Below, piece after piece: positions 17,333-26,368 of a DNA stretch of 64,000 nucleotides (its first letter is position 1; every line of letters begins with the position of its first letter). The stretch comes from Mesorhizobium sp. M2D.F.Ca.ET.226.01.1.1 (lineage in GTDB: Bacteria; Pseudomonadota; Alphaproteobacteria; Rhizobiales; Rhizobiaceae). A model generated the notes under the pieces. That model saw nothing but the letters and a program-made list of their open reading frames with translations. It did not search any database and was not told the origin of the DNA. Where the stretch lies: assembly GCF_004022705.2 (NCBI RefSeq), contig NZ_RZOY02000004.1, forward strand, positions 186,001-250,000, in the 5' to 3' direction. Made by a program: the position numbers and the translations under genes.

Positions 17333-19177
17333 TCAGCCCTGACGGCCGACCACGGCTTCCTCGTATTTCTTGCGCGCGGCGTTGACCTGGGGCCGCGACG
17401 AGACTTCCGGCACGGCGACATCCCACCAATGGCCGCCGGCCTCTGTCGACGCAAGCGGATCGGTATCGATGACCAGCACGGTGGTCTTGTCGTTCTTCTT
17501 CGCCTTGGCCAGAGCCGACTCCAGCTCGGCGATCGAGGCCACCTTCTCGGCATTGGCACCCATGCTTGCCGCATGCGCGGCGAAGTCGACATCGGGCAGC
17601 ACCTCGTGGCGCGCGTCCTTCAGGAGATTGTTGAAGTTGGCGCCGCCGGTCGCCATCTGCAGCCGGTTGATGCAGCCATAGCCGCGATTGTCGAGCAGCA
17701 CGATGGTGAGCTTCAGGCCCAGCATTACCGAGGTGGCGATCTCGGAATTGAGCATCAGATAGGAGCCGTCGCCGACCATGACGACGACCTCCTGGTCGGG
17801 TTTCGCCATCTTGACGCCGAGTCCGCCGGCGATCTCGTAACCCATGGTCGAGAAGCCGTATTCGGCATGGTAGGAACCGGGCGCGCCAGCCTGCCAGAGC
17901 TTGTGCAATTCGCCGGGAAGGCCGCCGGCGGCATGCAGCAGGGTGACGCCGGAGCCCATGGCGCGCTGCACGGCGCCGATCACCTGCGCATCGGAAGGGT
18001 AGGCAGCATTGGTCGAAGCAGTCACCTTGGCCGCCGCGGCCTGCCATTCCGTCTTGCCGTTCAGCGCATTGTCGGTCCACGCGGCGGGCGCCTTCCAGCC
18101 CTTCAGCGCGGCGGCAAGCTCGGCGAGCCCTTCGGCCGCGTCGGCGACCAGCGGCAGCGCCCAGTGCTTGCCGGCGTCGAAGACCTGCGTGTTCAGCCCG
18201 ACAATGGTGCGGCCGGCATTCTTGAACAATGCCCAGGAGCCGGTGGTGAAGTCCTGCAGGCGGGTGCCGACCGCAAGCACGACGTCGGCCTCCTCCGCCA
18301 GCCGGTTGGCGGCGGACGTGCCGGTGACGCCGACCGCCGCCATGTTGAGCGGATGATCGTCGGGCAGCGAGGATTTGCCGCCCTGCGTCTCGCAGACCGG
18401 AATGCCGGCGCCCTGCACCAGCTTGGCGAGCTCATCCGAGGCCTGCGAATAGAGGACGCCGCCGCCGGCGATCACCAGCGGCTTCTTCGCCCCCTTCAGC
18501 GCTACGACGGCTGCCGCCAGCTCGTTGCGGTCCGGGCGCAGCCGGCGCGGCGTCCAGAGGCGCTCGGCGAACAGGCTTTCGGGATAGTCATAGGCTTCGG
18601 CCTGCACGTCCTGGCAGAGCGACAGCGTCACAGGCCCGCATTCGGCCGGGTCAGTCAGCACCTGCATGGCGCGGTTCAGCGCCGGGATGATCTGCTCCGG
18701 CCGCGTGATGCGATCGAAATAGCGCGATACAGGACGGAAGCAGTCGTTGACGCTCGCCGTGCCGTCGGAGAAATCCTCCGCCTGTTGCAGCACCGGGTCT
18801 GGCAGGCGGTTGGCGAAGACATCGCCGGGCAAAAACAGGACAGGCAACCGGTTCACATGCGCGAGTGCCGCCGCCGTCACCATGTTCAGCGCGCCGGGGC
18901 CGATCGAGGTGGTCGCGGCCATGAAGCGGCGGCGGAAATTGGCTTTGCCATAAGCGATCGCCGCATGCGCCATCGCCTGCTCGTTATGGGCGCGGAAGGT
19001 CGGCAGCTCATCGCGGACCTGATAAAGCGCCTCGCCGATGCCGGCGACGTTGCCGTGACCGAAGATCGCCCAGACGCCGCCGAAGATCGGCACGGTTTTG
19101 CCGTCGATGACGGTCATCTGGCGGGACAGAAAGCGGGTCACAGCCTGCGCCATCGTCAGGCGAACGGTCTTGCTCAT
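17333..19177 (-). CDS. iolD: 3D-(3,5/4)-trihydroxycyclohexane-1,2-dione acylhydrolase
   Basis: A 614-residue thiamine-diphosphate enzyme that opens the ring of the diketone to 5-deoxy-glucuronate. N-terminal ThDP domain with VRLTMAQAVTRFLSRQMTV; the central domain holds GGGVLYSQAS; the C-terminal ThDP-binding motif is GDGSYLMLNSEIATSV followed by NNRGY-type DNRGYGCINRLQ. Length and motif order are typical for IolD. GGAGG precedes the ATG. It lies 53 bp after iolC. Confidence 0.95.
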   Translation of the reverse strand: MSKTVRLTMAQAVTRFLSRQMTVIDGKTVPIFGGVWAIFGHGNVAGIGEALYQVRDELPTFRAHNEQAMAHAAIAYGKANFRRRFMAATTSIGPGALNMVTAAALAHVNRLPVLFLPGDVFANRLPDPVLQQAEDFSDGTASVNDCFRPVSRYFDRITRPEQIIPALNRAMQVLTDPAECGPVTLSLCQDVQAEAYDYPESLFAERLWTPRRLRPDRNELAAAVVALKGAKKPLVIAGGGVLYSQASDELAKLVQGAGIPVCETQGGKSSLPDDHPLNMAAVGVTGTSAANRLAEEADVVLAVGTRLQDFTTGSWALFKNAGRTIVGLNTQVFDAGKHWALPLVADAAEGLAELAAALKGWKAPAAWTDNALNGKTEWQAAAAKVTASTNAAYPSDAQVIGAVQRAMGSGVTLLHAAGGLPGELHKLWQAGAPGSYHAEYGFSTMGYEIAGGLGVKMAKPDQEVVVMVGDGSYLMLNSEIATSVMLGLKLTIVLLDNRGYGCINRLQMATGGANFNNLLKDARHEVLPDVDFAAHAASMGANAEKVASIAELESALAKAKKNDKTTVLVIDTDPLASTEAGGHWWDVAVPEVSSRPQVNAARKKYEEAVVGRQG

Positions 19178-19230
19178 TGGTCGTTTCCTCCGGCTTTCGT
19201 TGGCGCCGTTCTCTTATGCTGCCCGTGTTC

Positions 19231-21165
19231 TTATGCTGCTTTACGGCCGCGCGCGGCAAGCCACGCCTCGGTCAATTGCTCGAAGCGCGCGGCCATGTCG
19301 GCGATGGCCTCTTCATCCGACATCTTGCCGGCCAGCCATTGTTCTGCGGCGTTGATGAAGATGGTGCGACCGACGGCGAATCCCTTGACGATCGGTGCAT
19401 TGCTGGTTGCGGCAAAGGCCGCGACCAGCTCGTCCTGCGGCGCCTCCAGCCCGAGCAGCACGACGCCGCGGCACCACGGATCGTTCTTGACGATCACCTG
19501 TTCGATCTTGGCCCAGGCGCCTGCCGAAGCCTGCGGCTCCAGCTTCCACCAGTCGGGCTTGATGCCCAGCGCATAGAGCTCTTCCAGCGCGCGCGGAATG
19601 GTGGTGTCGTCGAGCTTGCCGTGCTTGCCGGCGATGATCTCGACCAGCAGTTCTCGGCCGACTTTCCGCGCCGCCTCGAACAAAGCTCTGATCTTCTGCT
19701 GCTGCTCCGCCTTCAATGCCTCAGGGTCGTCCGGATGGTAGAAGCACAGGCACTTGATGCAATGGTCGACCGGCCATTCGGTAAGCTGCGAGCCGATATC
19801 CTGCGAGAATTCGAAGCGCAGCGGCCGCGATCCGGGCAATTCGACTGGGCGGCCGAGCCAGGCGAAAGGATGGCGGGCGAATTCGAACATCGCGTCGCGG
19901 CCATATTTCTCATCGATCAGCATGCCGTAGCCGTTGCGGCCGGCGGCGACCTTGGCCGCCGCCTTGACGGTCAGCACCTTGAAACCGGGGATGCGCGCGG
20001 CATCAGCGCCGACTCTCGCCGCGACGTCCTCCAACTGAACGCGGTGGTCGCAGGCCAGCGCCATCAGCGAGGGAATGTCGCGCCTGCGCGTCGTCGCCCA
20101 ATGGATATGGTTGATCGCCTCGTCTTTGCGCAGCGCCAGATGCTTGCTGCCGTGCTTTAAAAAGAACTGCAGCTCCTCGAAAGTCGGATATTCCGGCGCG
20201 CAGAGCAGGCGCGACACGGCAAAGGCGCCGCAGGCATTGGCCCAGGTCGCGGCGGTGGCAAAACTCTCGCCGCCCAGCCAGCCGCGCAGGAAGCCCGACA
20301 TGAAGGCGTCGCCGGCGCCGAGCACATTATAGACCTCGATCGGAAAACCCTTGCCGACAATGCCGTCCTCGAGATCGTCGCTGATCGGCCCGTCATAGAC
20401 GATGCAGCCCTTGGCGCCGCGCTTCAGCACGATCGTGGCCGAGGACAGCGCGCGGATCGTCTTCAGCGCGCTCAGGCAATCGTCGGCTCCGGAAGCGATC
20501 ATGATCTCTTCCTCGGTGCCGACGATGAGATCGCAATCCGGCAGCACAGTTTTCAGCTGCGCCGAGACGCGGTCGGATTTGACGTAGCGCTCGAAACCCT
20601 CGGCATGCCCGGCAAGGCCCCAGAGGTTCGGACGATAGTCGATGTCGAAGATGACCTTGCCGCCCTTCGCCTTCATCAGGCGGATCGCCTTGCGCTGCGC
20701 GGCATCCGAGTTGGGGCGGGAAAAATGCGTACCAGTGACGACGACCGAACGCGCCGAGGCGATGAAGGCTTCGTCGATATCTTCTTCCGCGAGCGCCATA
20801 TCGGCGCAGTCGGAGCGGTAGAAAATCATCGGCGAGACGCCTTCGCTCTCGACCGAGAGCAGCACCAGCGCCGTTAGCCGCTCCTTGTCGGTCTTCAAGC
20901 CGTCGACCGACACGCCCTCGCGCCGAAGCTGCTCGCGGATGAAGCGGCCCATCTGCTCGTCGCCGACGCGCGTCAGCAGCGCCGAACGCAGGCCGAGCCT
21001 CGCCGTGCCGACGGAAATATTGGCCGGGCAGCCGCCCACCGACTTGGCGAAAGAGGTGATGTCCTCCAGCCGCGAGCCGATCTGCTGGCCATAGAGATCG
21101 ACCGAGGCGCGGCCGATGGTGATGACGTCGAGCGGCGGGTATTTCCCTTCCACGGCTTCGCCCAT
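19231..21165 (-). CDS. iolC: 5-dehydro-2-deoxygluconokinase fused to a DUF2090 aldolase-like domain
   Basis: A 644-residue two-domain protein. Residues ~12-325 are a PfkB sugar kinase (VITIGRASVDLYGQQ; SVGGCPANISVG; the catalytic-site motif NVLGAGDAFMSGFLRGW). Residues ~345-635 match DUF2090, a TIM-barrel domain related to class I aldolases (LMALACDHRVQLED; VGRELLVEIIAGK; PDWWKLEP; VKGFAVGRTIF). The kinase phosphorylates 2-deoxy-5-keto-gluconate. The second domain may act on the product, which is the substrate of the IolJ aldolase (inference). GGGAGG precedes the ATG. It heads the operon behind two IolR-type sites. Confidence 0.94.
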   Translation of the reverse strand: MGEAVEGKYPPLDVITIGRASVDLYGQQIGSRLEDITSFAKSVGGCPANISVGTARLGLRSALLTRVGDEQMGRFIREQLRREGVSVDGLKTDKERLTALVLLSVESEGVSPMIFYRSDCADMALAEEDIDEAFIASARSVVVTGTHFSRPNSDAAQRKAIRLMKAKGGKVIFDIDYRPNLWGLAGHAEGFERYVKSDRVSAQLKTVLPDCDLIVGTEEEIMIASGADDCLSALKTIRALSSATIVLKRGAKGCIVYDGPISDDLEDGIVGKGFPIEVYNVLGAGDAFMSGFLRGWLGGESFATAATWANACGAFAVSRLLCAPEYPTFEELQFFLKHGSKHLALRKDEAINHIHWATTRRRDIPSLMALACDHRVQLEDVAARVGADAARIPGFKVLTVKAAAKVAAGRNGYGMLIDEKYGRDAMFEFARHPFAWLGRPVELPGSRPLRFEFSQDIGSQLTEWPVDHCIKCLCFYHPDDPEALKAEQQQKIRALFEAARKVGRELLVEIIAGKHGKLDDTTIPRALEELYALGIKPDWWKLEPQASAGAWAKIEQVIVKNDPWCRGVVLLGLEAPQDELVAAFAATSNAPIVKGFAVGRTIFINAAEQWLAGKMSDEEAIADMAARFEQLTEAWLAARGRKAA

Positions 21166-21247
21166 TCGAACCTCCCATCGGCCTTGTTGTGCAGAGCAGC
21201 GTCGTTTTGGACAGCACGCGCCAGCGGCAGCGTGGTATCGCCAATAT

Positions 21248-21261
21248 GAAATATTAATTCC
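21248..21261. promoter_or_regulatory. imperfect IolR-type site
   Basis: GAAA-TATTAA-TTCC matches the GGAA-N6-TTCC motif in seven of eight fixed positions. It starts exactly 30 bp from the perfect site at 21278 and shares CAATATG-R-AAT with it, so the two form a helically phased direct repeat. Confidence 0.5.
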
Positions 21262-21277
21262 AATCTATAGTCAATAT

Positions 21278-21291
21278 GGAATGAGTGTTCC
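21278..21291. promoter_or_regulatory. IolR-type operator GGAA-N6-TTCC
   Basis: GGAA-TGAGTG-TTCC is an exact match to the GGAA-N6-TTCC palindrome reported for IolR in Sinorhizobium iol promoters. It lies between iolR (ending at 21320) and iolC (starting at 21165), upstream of the iolC-D-E-B operon. Inositol-derived inducer would release IolR from it (known for the family; inferred here). Confidence 0.7.
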
Positions 21292-21319
21292 CAAGGCGAA
21301 AAGCGCTCGTCGGCGAGGC

Positions 21320-22186
21320 TCAGCCCTTGCGCCTGCGGCCGGTTTCGCGGCGCTTCTCGCCGACGGCGACGGTCAGCGCCATGGCCAGCGCCATGGTCGC
21401 CGAGATCGAGCGGAAGCCGCCGAAATCGGCCTCGGAGACTTCGAACCAGATCTTGGCGAATTGCGCCAGCGGCGAGAAGGACGAGTCGGTGATCGCGACG
21501 ATCGGCACGCCCTGTTCGGCGATCGCACGCGTCTCCTCGATGGTCGCGGGCGCGTAAGGCGAGAAGCTGATGGCGATGACGGCGTCGCGCGGCGTGGCGA
21601 AGCCGATCATTTCGGCGTTCAGCCCGGCGGCCGATTCCACCAGCTGGTTGCGGATCTTCAGCTTGCCCAGCGCATAGGCGATGTAGGACGCGACCGGATA
21701 GGAGCGGCGCTTGGCCAGCACATAGATGGTCTCGGCTTTCGCCAGGAGCGCGATCGCCTCTTCGAAATGCGCATCGTTCAACGCACGCGAAATGTCGCTG
21801 AGCGAGGTGCTGGCGGCGGCGACGAAGCCGTCGAAGATTGCCCGGTGGCCGGCGCCTTCCTCCGCCTTGGCGCGCAGTGCAGCCAGTCTTTCGTCATAGG
21901 AGGAGTTGCGCTCGCGCAGGCGCTCGCGGAAAACCTGCTGCAGGCTGGTGAAGCCGTCGAAGCCGAGCTGCTGGGCAAAACGGATCAGCGTCGAGGGCTG
22001 CACGCCGGCCGAGGCGGCTATGCTCGCCGCCGTGCCGAAGGCGATGTCGTCGGGGTTGTCGAGCGCATAGGCGGCGATCTGCGCGATACGCTTGGGCAGG
22101 CTCGCGCGCCTGTCCAGGATCGTCGCGCGCAGCGTTTCGAAATCGCGAGGCACCCGTTCGTCCATCGTCGCTCCGTCCGCGCCCAT
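21320..22186 (-). CDS. iolR: MurR/RpiR family regulator of inositol genes
   Basis: A 288-residue repressor. The N-terminal RpiR helix-turn-helix (LPKRIAQIAAYALDNPDDIAFG; GVQPSTLIRFAQQLGFDGF) is followed by a SIS sugar-phosphate-binding domain at about residues 130-260 (IYVLAKRRSYPVASYIAY; ISFSPYAPATIEET). It lies directly upstream of iolC on the same strand, the arrangement of iolR in other rhizobia, and divergent from a Gfo/Idh oxidoreductase gene. Confidence 0.92.
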   Translation of the reverse strand: MGADGATMDERVPRDFETLRATILDRRASLPKRIAQIAAYALDNPDDIAFGTAASIAASAGVQPSTLIRFAQQLGFDGFTSLQQVFRERLRERNSSYDERLAALRAKAEEGAGHRAIFDGFVAAASTSLSDISRALNDAHFEEAIALLAKAETIYVLAKRRSYPVASYIAYALGKLKIRNQLVESAAGLNAEMIGFATPRDAVIAISFSPYAPATIEETRAIAEQGVPIVAITDSSFSPLAQFAKIWFEVSEADFGGFRSISATMALAMALTVAVGEKRRETGRRRKG

Positions 22187-22256
22187 AGGGTTTGTCCCTC
22201 TCCTGCCTCATCATAGCGAGTTCGCGCAAGAACACCATAAAAAATGATTTGTATGT

Positions 22257-22277
22257 TCCATTCGCAGCCAAAATGGA
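22257..22277. promoter_or_regulatory. inverted repeat in the iolR / oxidoreductase divergent promoter
   Basis: TCCATT (22257-22262) and AATGGA (22272-22277) are perfect 6-bp arms with a 9-base spacer, about 50 bp before the oxidoreductase start. It does not match GGAA-N6-TTCC, so assignment to IolR is uncertain. Confidence 0.4.
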
Positions 22278-22323
22278 CTAATTCATCCATACCAATTTTT
22301 CCTGCGTCTCGGAGACAATCGAC

Positions 22324-23433
22324 ATGGTCGGAGTGGGCCTCATCGGCACGGGCTTCATGGGCAAGTGCCACGCCATCGCCTGGAACGCGGTCGGCACCGT
22401 CTTTCCCGACGTCGACAAGCCGAAATTGGTGCATCTGGGCGAGGTGAATGACGAACTTGCGCGGCGCAAGGCCGGCGAGTTCGGCTTCGCCAAAGGCTCC
22501 GGCGACTGGCGCGCCGTGGTCAACGATCCGGAGGTCGACGTCGTCTCGCTGACCACGCCCAACCAGTTCCATCCGGAAATGGCGATCGCCATCCTCGAAG
22601 CCGGAAAGCATCTGTGGTGCGAGAAGCCGATGGCGCCGAGCTTTGTCGAGGCCGAGGCGATGGCAAAGGCCGCCAGGGCATCCGGCAGGGTCGCGGTGCT
22701 CGGTTACAACTACATCCAGAACCCGGCCATCCGTCACATTGGCGCGCTGCTCGAGGAGAAGATCATCGGCGACGTCAACCTCGTGCGCATTGAGATGGAC
22801 GAGGATTTCATGGCCGACCCGGAGGCGCTGTTCTTCTGGAAGCACGAGGCTTCGTCCGGCTACGGCGCGCTCGACGATTTCGCGGTGCATCCGCTGTCGC
22901 TGATCAAGGCACTGTTCGGCCGTGTTTCCCGCGTCATGTGCGACATGGTGAAACCCTATGCCGACCGCAAGACTGCTTCCGGCGGCCACCGCGCCGTCGA
23001 GACCTATGATATCGCCAGCGTCTTGATGCATCTCGAGAACGGCGTTGCCGGCACGCTGCTGGTCAACCGTTCGGCCTGGGGCCGCAAGGGCCGCATTGCC
23101 ATCCAGATTTTCGGCTCGAAAGGCTCGATCCTTTACGACCAGGAGCGGATGAACGAATTCCAGCTCTACCTCACCGCCGACCGGCCGACCGAGCAGGGTT
23201 ACCGCACCATCCTGGTGGCGCCGCACCACAAGCCCTACGATTCCTTCCTGCCGGCACCCGGCCACGGCCTCGGTTTCAACGACCTCAAGATGATCGAATG
23301 CCGCGAGCTTTTGATGCGCATCGCCGGCAAGCCGGCCAGGATCATCGACTTCGACGAAGGACTCGAGATCGAGCGCACCGTGCATGCGATGGCGCGCTCG
23401 TTCCAGGAGCAGCGCTGGGTCGATGTGCGATAA
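22324..23433 (+). CDS. Gfo/Idh/MocA family oxidoreductase, divergent from iolR
   Basis: A 369-residue NAD(P)-dependent dehydrogenase. The Rossmann start is VGVGLIGTGFMGKCHAIAW, the catalytic EKP lysine motif is GKHLWCEKPMAPS near residue 97, and the C-terminal domain has YGALDDFAVHPLSLIKALFG (ends quoted). Members oxidise inositols, sugars and rhizopine. Its place beside iolR suggests an inositol isomer or derivative as substrate, for example scyllo-inositol (inference). CGGAGA precedes the ATG. It is a different subgroup from the IolG at 24492-25484. Confidence 0.85.
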   Translation: MVGVGLIGTGFMGKCHAIAWNAVGTVFPDVDKPKLVHLGEVNDELARRKAGEFGFAKGSGDWRAVVNDPEVDVVSLTTPNQFHPEMAIAILEAGKHLWCEKPMAPSFVEAEAMAKAARASGRVAVLGYNYIQNPAIRHIGALLEEKIIGDVNLVRIEMDEDFMADPEALFFWKHEASSGYGALDDFAVHPLSLIKALFGRVSRVMCDMVKPYADRKTASGGHRAVETYDIASVLMHLENGVAGTLLVNRSAWGRKGRIAIQIFGSKGSILYDQERMNEFQLYLTADRPTEQGYRTILVAPHHKPYDSFLPAPGHGLGFNDLKMIECRELLMRIAGKPARIIDFDEGLEIERTVHAMARSFQEQRWVDVR

Positions 23434-23518
23434 GTCAGCGGAGCGCTGAGAGCCCCGCAACAGCCGGCGCCACTGGCGGCATCGGCCTATGCCGACCGGC
23501 GGCTCGGACTGGCCAGCC

Positions 23519-24457
23519 TCAAGCCAGGTTGATGGCGACATTGCGCAGCAACGCCACGGACTTGCGCATGCCTTCCATCGGCGACAGCATCATGTCCTCG
23601 TGCTCGATCGAGAGCACGTCGTCGTAATCGGCCTGCTTCAGCGCGGTGCAGAACTGGCGCCACCAGGTCTCGCCATGGCCGTAGCCCAGCGTGATGTAGT
23701 TCCAAGCCCTTTCAGCATAGTGGTTCGGCGGACGGGCATCGAGCACGCCGTCGATGCCCGCCGGTATCGGCTCGACGCGTGTGTCCTTGGCGTGGACGTA
23801 GTAGATCGCCGAGCCAAGCTTGCGCACGGCGGCGATGGGATCGGCGCCCATCCACATCGGATGGCTCGGATCGTAGTTCGCGCCGACCGTCTCGCCGACG
23901 GCCTCGCGCAGCCGGAACAGCGTCTGAACATTGTAGACGGCCTGATGGCCGTGCAGTTCCAGGCACAATTTGCCGATGCCGAGATTGTTCGCGAACGCAA
24001 CGAGATCGCGCCAGTAAGGGATGATGCATTCGTCCCACTGGTAGCGCTGGATGTCGGCGCATTCGGGCGGCCAGTCGGTGATGATCCAGTTGGGGTTGGC
24101 ATCGCCCGGGCCGCCGGGCAGGCCGGACATCATCACCACGCGGTCGATGCCCATCAGGCTCGCCAGCCGGATCGTATCCTCGGTCACCTGGCGGTGCTGC
24201 TTGCCTTGCGGCCCCGGATGCAGCGGATTGCCCGAGCAGTTGAGCGCCGCGATCGTCAGCCCGTGGTCGCGGACCTTGGCGACGAATTCGCCGCGGGTCG
24301 CAGCACTTTCCAGCATCGCCGCCAGGTCGATATGCGGCGCGGACGACCAGTTGCCGCAGGCGAACTCCAGCGTCTCCAGTCCGAGCTCGGCCGAGGCGCG
24401 CAGCATCTCGTCGAAGGACAGGTTGCCCAGGCTGTCGGTGATCATGCCGATCTTCAT
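23519..24457 (-). CDS. sugar phosphate isomerase/epimerase family TIM-barrel protein
   Basis: A 312-residue xylose isomerase-like (AP_endonuc_2) protein. Seen: MKIGMITDSLGNLSFDEML at the start, IAALNCSGNPLHPG near residue 90, LCLELHGHQAVYN near 170, GANYDPSHPMWMGADP near 195 and IYYVHAKDT near 220, the usual metal-ligand positions of the barrel. Reaction unknown; probably isomerises or epimerises a keto-inositol or sugar acid. AGGAG precedes the ATG. It lies 34 bp downstream of iolG on the same strand. Confidence 0.82.
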   Translation of the reverse strand: MKIGMITDSLGNLSFDEMLRASAELGLETLEFACGNWSSAPHIDLAAMLESAATRGEFVAKVRDHGLTIAALNCSGNPLHPGPQGKQHRQVTEDTIRLASLMGIDRVVMMSGLPGGPGDANPNWIITDWPPECADIQRYQWDECIIPYWRDLVAFANNLGIGKLCLELHGHQAVYNVQTLFRLREAVGETVGANYDPSHPMWMGADPIAAVRKLGSAIYYVHAKDTRVEPIPAGIDGVLDARPPNHYAERAWNYITLGYGHGETWWRQFCTALKQADYDDVLSIEHEDMMLSPMEGMRKSVALLRNVAINLA

Positions 24458-24491
24458 TGTCGGAACTCCTGGTTGACTTCAGACCATCCGC

Positions 24492-25484
24492 TCAGAGTTT
24501 TACCGGCTCGAATCGGCCGGACCGGGCCGACGCGAGGGCCGCCTCGCAAAGGATCATCGCCTTGCGGCCGTCACTCGCGGTGACCGCCGGCTTCCTGCCG
24601 GTTTCGACGCAGGTGATGAAGTGGTCGATCTCGGCGGCGTAGGACTCCGCATAGCGTTCGACGAAGAAGTAGTAAGGCTTGTCGCGCGAAATGCCCTTGC
24701 CGCCATACATTTCCACCGAGGTCGGCAGCCGGTTGCCGGCCTGCAGCATGCCGTCGGCGCCATGCACCTCGATGCGCTGGTCATAACCATAGGCGGCCCT
24801 GACGCTGTTGTTGATGTGGCATTGCCGGCCCGACGCCGTTCGCAGGATGAACATCGCGGTGTCGTAGTCGCCGAGCTTCCTGTATTGCGGCGCGACCAGC
24901 GAGGAGCCGGTCGCGAACAGCTCGACCGGCTCCTCGCCCAGCATGTTCCGCGCCATGTCGAAGTCGTGGATGGTCATCTCGCGAAAGACGCCGCCGCCTC
25001 CAGCCAGTGCCTCCTCGGTTTCCGGTTCGGGGTCGCGGCTGGTGATAATGACCTGCTCGACGGCGCCGATCTCGCCACCGTCGAGGCGCTCCTTCAGCGC
25101 CCGGAAGCTCGGATCGAAGCGGCGGTTGAAACCGATCTGGAACGGAACGCCGGCCTTCGCGACCGCGGCCAGGCACTCGTCCGTGCGCTTGAGGTCGAGA
25201 TCGATAGGCTTCTCGCAGAAGATCGCCTTGCCTTTTGCCGCCGCGGCCATGGCGAGCTCCGCATGGGTGCGCGTCGCCGAGGCGATGAACACCATCTTCA
25301 CCGCCGGATCGTTCATCACCGTTTCGGTGTCGGCGATCTCGGCGTCGGTAACGGCCGCGACCATCTCAGCCGCCTCGCGATTGGGATCGACGATGTAGCG
25401 CAGCCGCACCTTTGGGTGGCGCGCGAGATTTCCGGCATGCACACGGCCGATCAGCCCCACTCCGAACAGACAGACATCCATCAT
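24492..25484 (-). CDS. iolG: inositol 2-dehydrogenase
   Basis: A 330-residue Gfo/Idh/MocA enzyme that oxidises myo-inositol to scyllo-inosose with NAD. Motifs: CLFGVGLIGRVHAGNLARHP (Rossmann), AIFCEKPIDLDLKRTDE near residue 92 with the catalytic lysine, QIGFNRRFDPSF, FREMTIHDFDMARNMLGEEP (ends quoted) and EVHGADGMLQAGN. These fit the IolG/IdhA subgroup well. The preceding ABC permease genes on the same strand may share its operon. Confidence 0.88.
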   Translation of the reverse strand: MMDVCLFGVGLIGRVHAGNLARHPKVRLRYIVDPNREAAEMVAAVTDAEIADTETVMNDPAVKMVFIASATRTHAELAMAAAAKGKAIFCEKPIDLDLKRTDECLAAVAKAGVPFQIGFNRRFDPSFRALKERLDGGEIGAVEQVIITSRDPEPETEEALAGGGGVFREMTIHDFDMARNMLGEEPVELFATGSSLVAPQYRKLGDYDTAMFILRTASGRQCHINNSVRAAYGYDQRIEVHGADGMLQAGNRLPTSVEMYGGKGISRDKPYYFFVERYAESYAAEIDHFITCVETGRKPAVTASDGRKAMILCEAALASARSGRFEPVKL

Positions 25485-25549
25485 GCGTTCGACTTTCCTA
25501 TCGGGCCGCGCCTTGGCGGAACGGCCGTTTCAGTGTTGCCTCGCGGCAT

Positions 25550-26368
25550 TCATTTCACCGCGCCCATGGTCAGCCCGCGCACCAGGTGGCGCTGCACCAG
25601 GAGCGCGAAGAAGACGATCGGCAGCGCGCCGATGACGCCGGCCGCCGACATCGAGGCCCAGTCGGTGTCGATGCGCCCGATCAGCGTCGCGGTGCCGCGC
25701 GGCATGGTCATGGCGCGCGGCGTCGCCGTCAGCGCCAGCGCGAAGAGGAACTCGTTGAAGGTGACCAGCACGGCGAAGATGGCGGTGGCCGCGAGCCCCG
25801 GCGCCGCCAGCGGCAGCGTGATGCGGCGGAAGGCGCCGAAGCGCGAATCGCCGTCGACCATCGCGGCCTCCTCGAGATCGACGGGAATCTCGCGGAAGAA
25901 GCTCTCCATCATCCAGACGCAGAAGGTGACGTTGAAGGCGGTGTAGGTGGCGATCAGCCCGAGCCAGCTGTCGAGCAGGCCGAGGCTGAGCATCAGGAGG
26001 TAGACGGGTATCAGGATGACGACCGGCGGAATGATACGCAGCGTGAGCAGGAAAAGGCCGACCTTGCGCTCCGCCGCAAAAGGCAGGCGGAACCTGGCGA
26101 TCGCATAGGCGCCCATCGCTCCGACGGCGAGCGCGATGGCGACAGAGAAGAAGGTCACCACCAGCGAGTTCGTCAGGTAGGAGCCGAACTGCTTTTCGGT
26201 GAACAGTCGCACGTAGTTGTCGAGCGTCGGCACATGCGGGTAGAGCGTGCCTTCCTGGGTGATCTCGCGGTTCGATTTGAGCGAGGTCGAGACCAGCCAG
26301 TAGATCGGCAACAGCACGACGGCCAGCACGAAGATGGTGGTGAGGATGCGCGCCAGGCGGGTGCTCAT
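25550..26368 (-). CDS. carbohydrate ABC transporter permease (MalG type)
   Basis: A 272-residue inner-membrane permease with six hydrophobic segments. The EAA motif is IPVDLEEAAMVDGDSRFGAFRRITLPLAAPG (core EEAAMVDGDS) near residue 180, and it ends HLVRGLTMGAVK, typical of MalG-type subunits. The ATG at 26368 overlaps the stop of the partner permease (ATGA). It lies about 65 bp before iolG, so sugar uptake and inositol oxidation are probably co-expressed. Confidence 0.9.
   Translation of the reverse strand: MSTRLARILTTIFVLAVVLLPIYWLVSTSLKSNREITQEGTLYPHVPTLDNYVRLFTEKQFGSYLTNSLVVTFFSVAIALAVGAMGAYAIARFRLPFAAERKVGLFLLTLRIIPPVVILIPVYLLMLSLGLLDSWLGLIATYTAFNVTFCVWMMESFFREIPVDLEEAAMVDGDSRFGAFRRITLPLAAPGLAATAIFAVLVTFNEFLFALALTATPRAMTMPRGTATLIGRIDTDWASMSAAGVIGALPIVFFALLVQRHLVRGLTMGAVK

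Noticed and set aside
17296..17592. 100-codon N-terminal extension of iolE
   Set aside because: It overlaps the end of iolD in another frame and is not IolE-like; a TTG with good Shine-Dalgarno spacing marks the start.
16994..19576. An 860-codon open frame on the plus strand opposite iolD and iolC
   Set aside because: It is antisense to two well-supported enzymes. In high-GC DNA the opposite strand often stays open, and its translation is rich in Arg/His/Gly/Ala without recognisable domains.
22018..23541. A 507-codon minus-strand frame opposite the Gfo/Idh gene and reaching into iolR
   Set aside because: It overlaps the Rossmann-fold oxidoreductase throughout and has no family-like motifs; it is a composition shadow.
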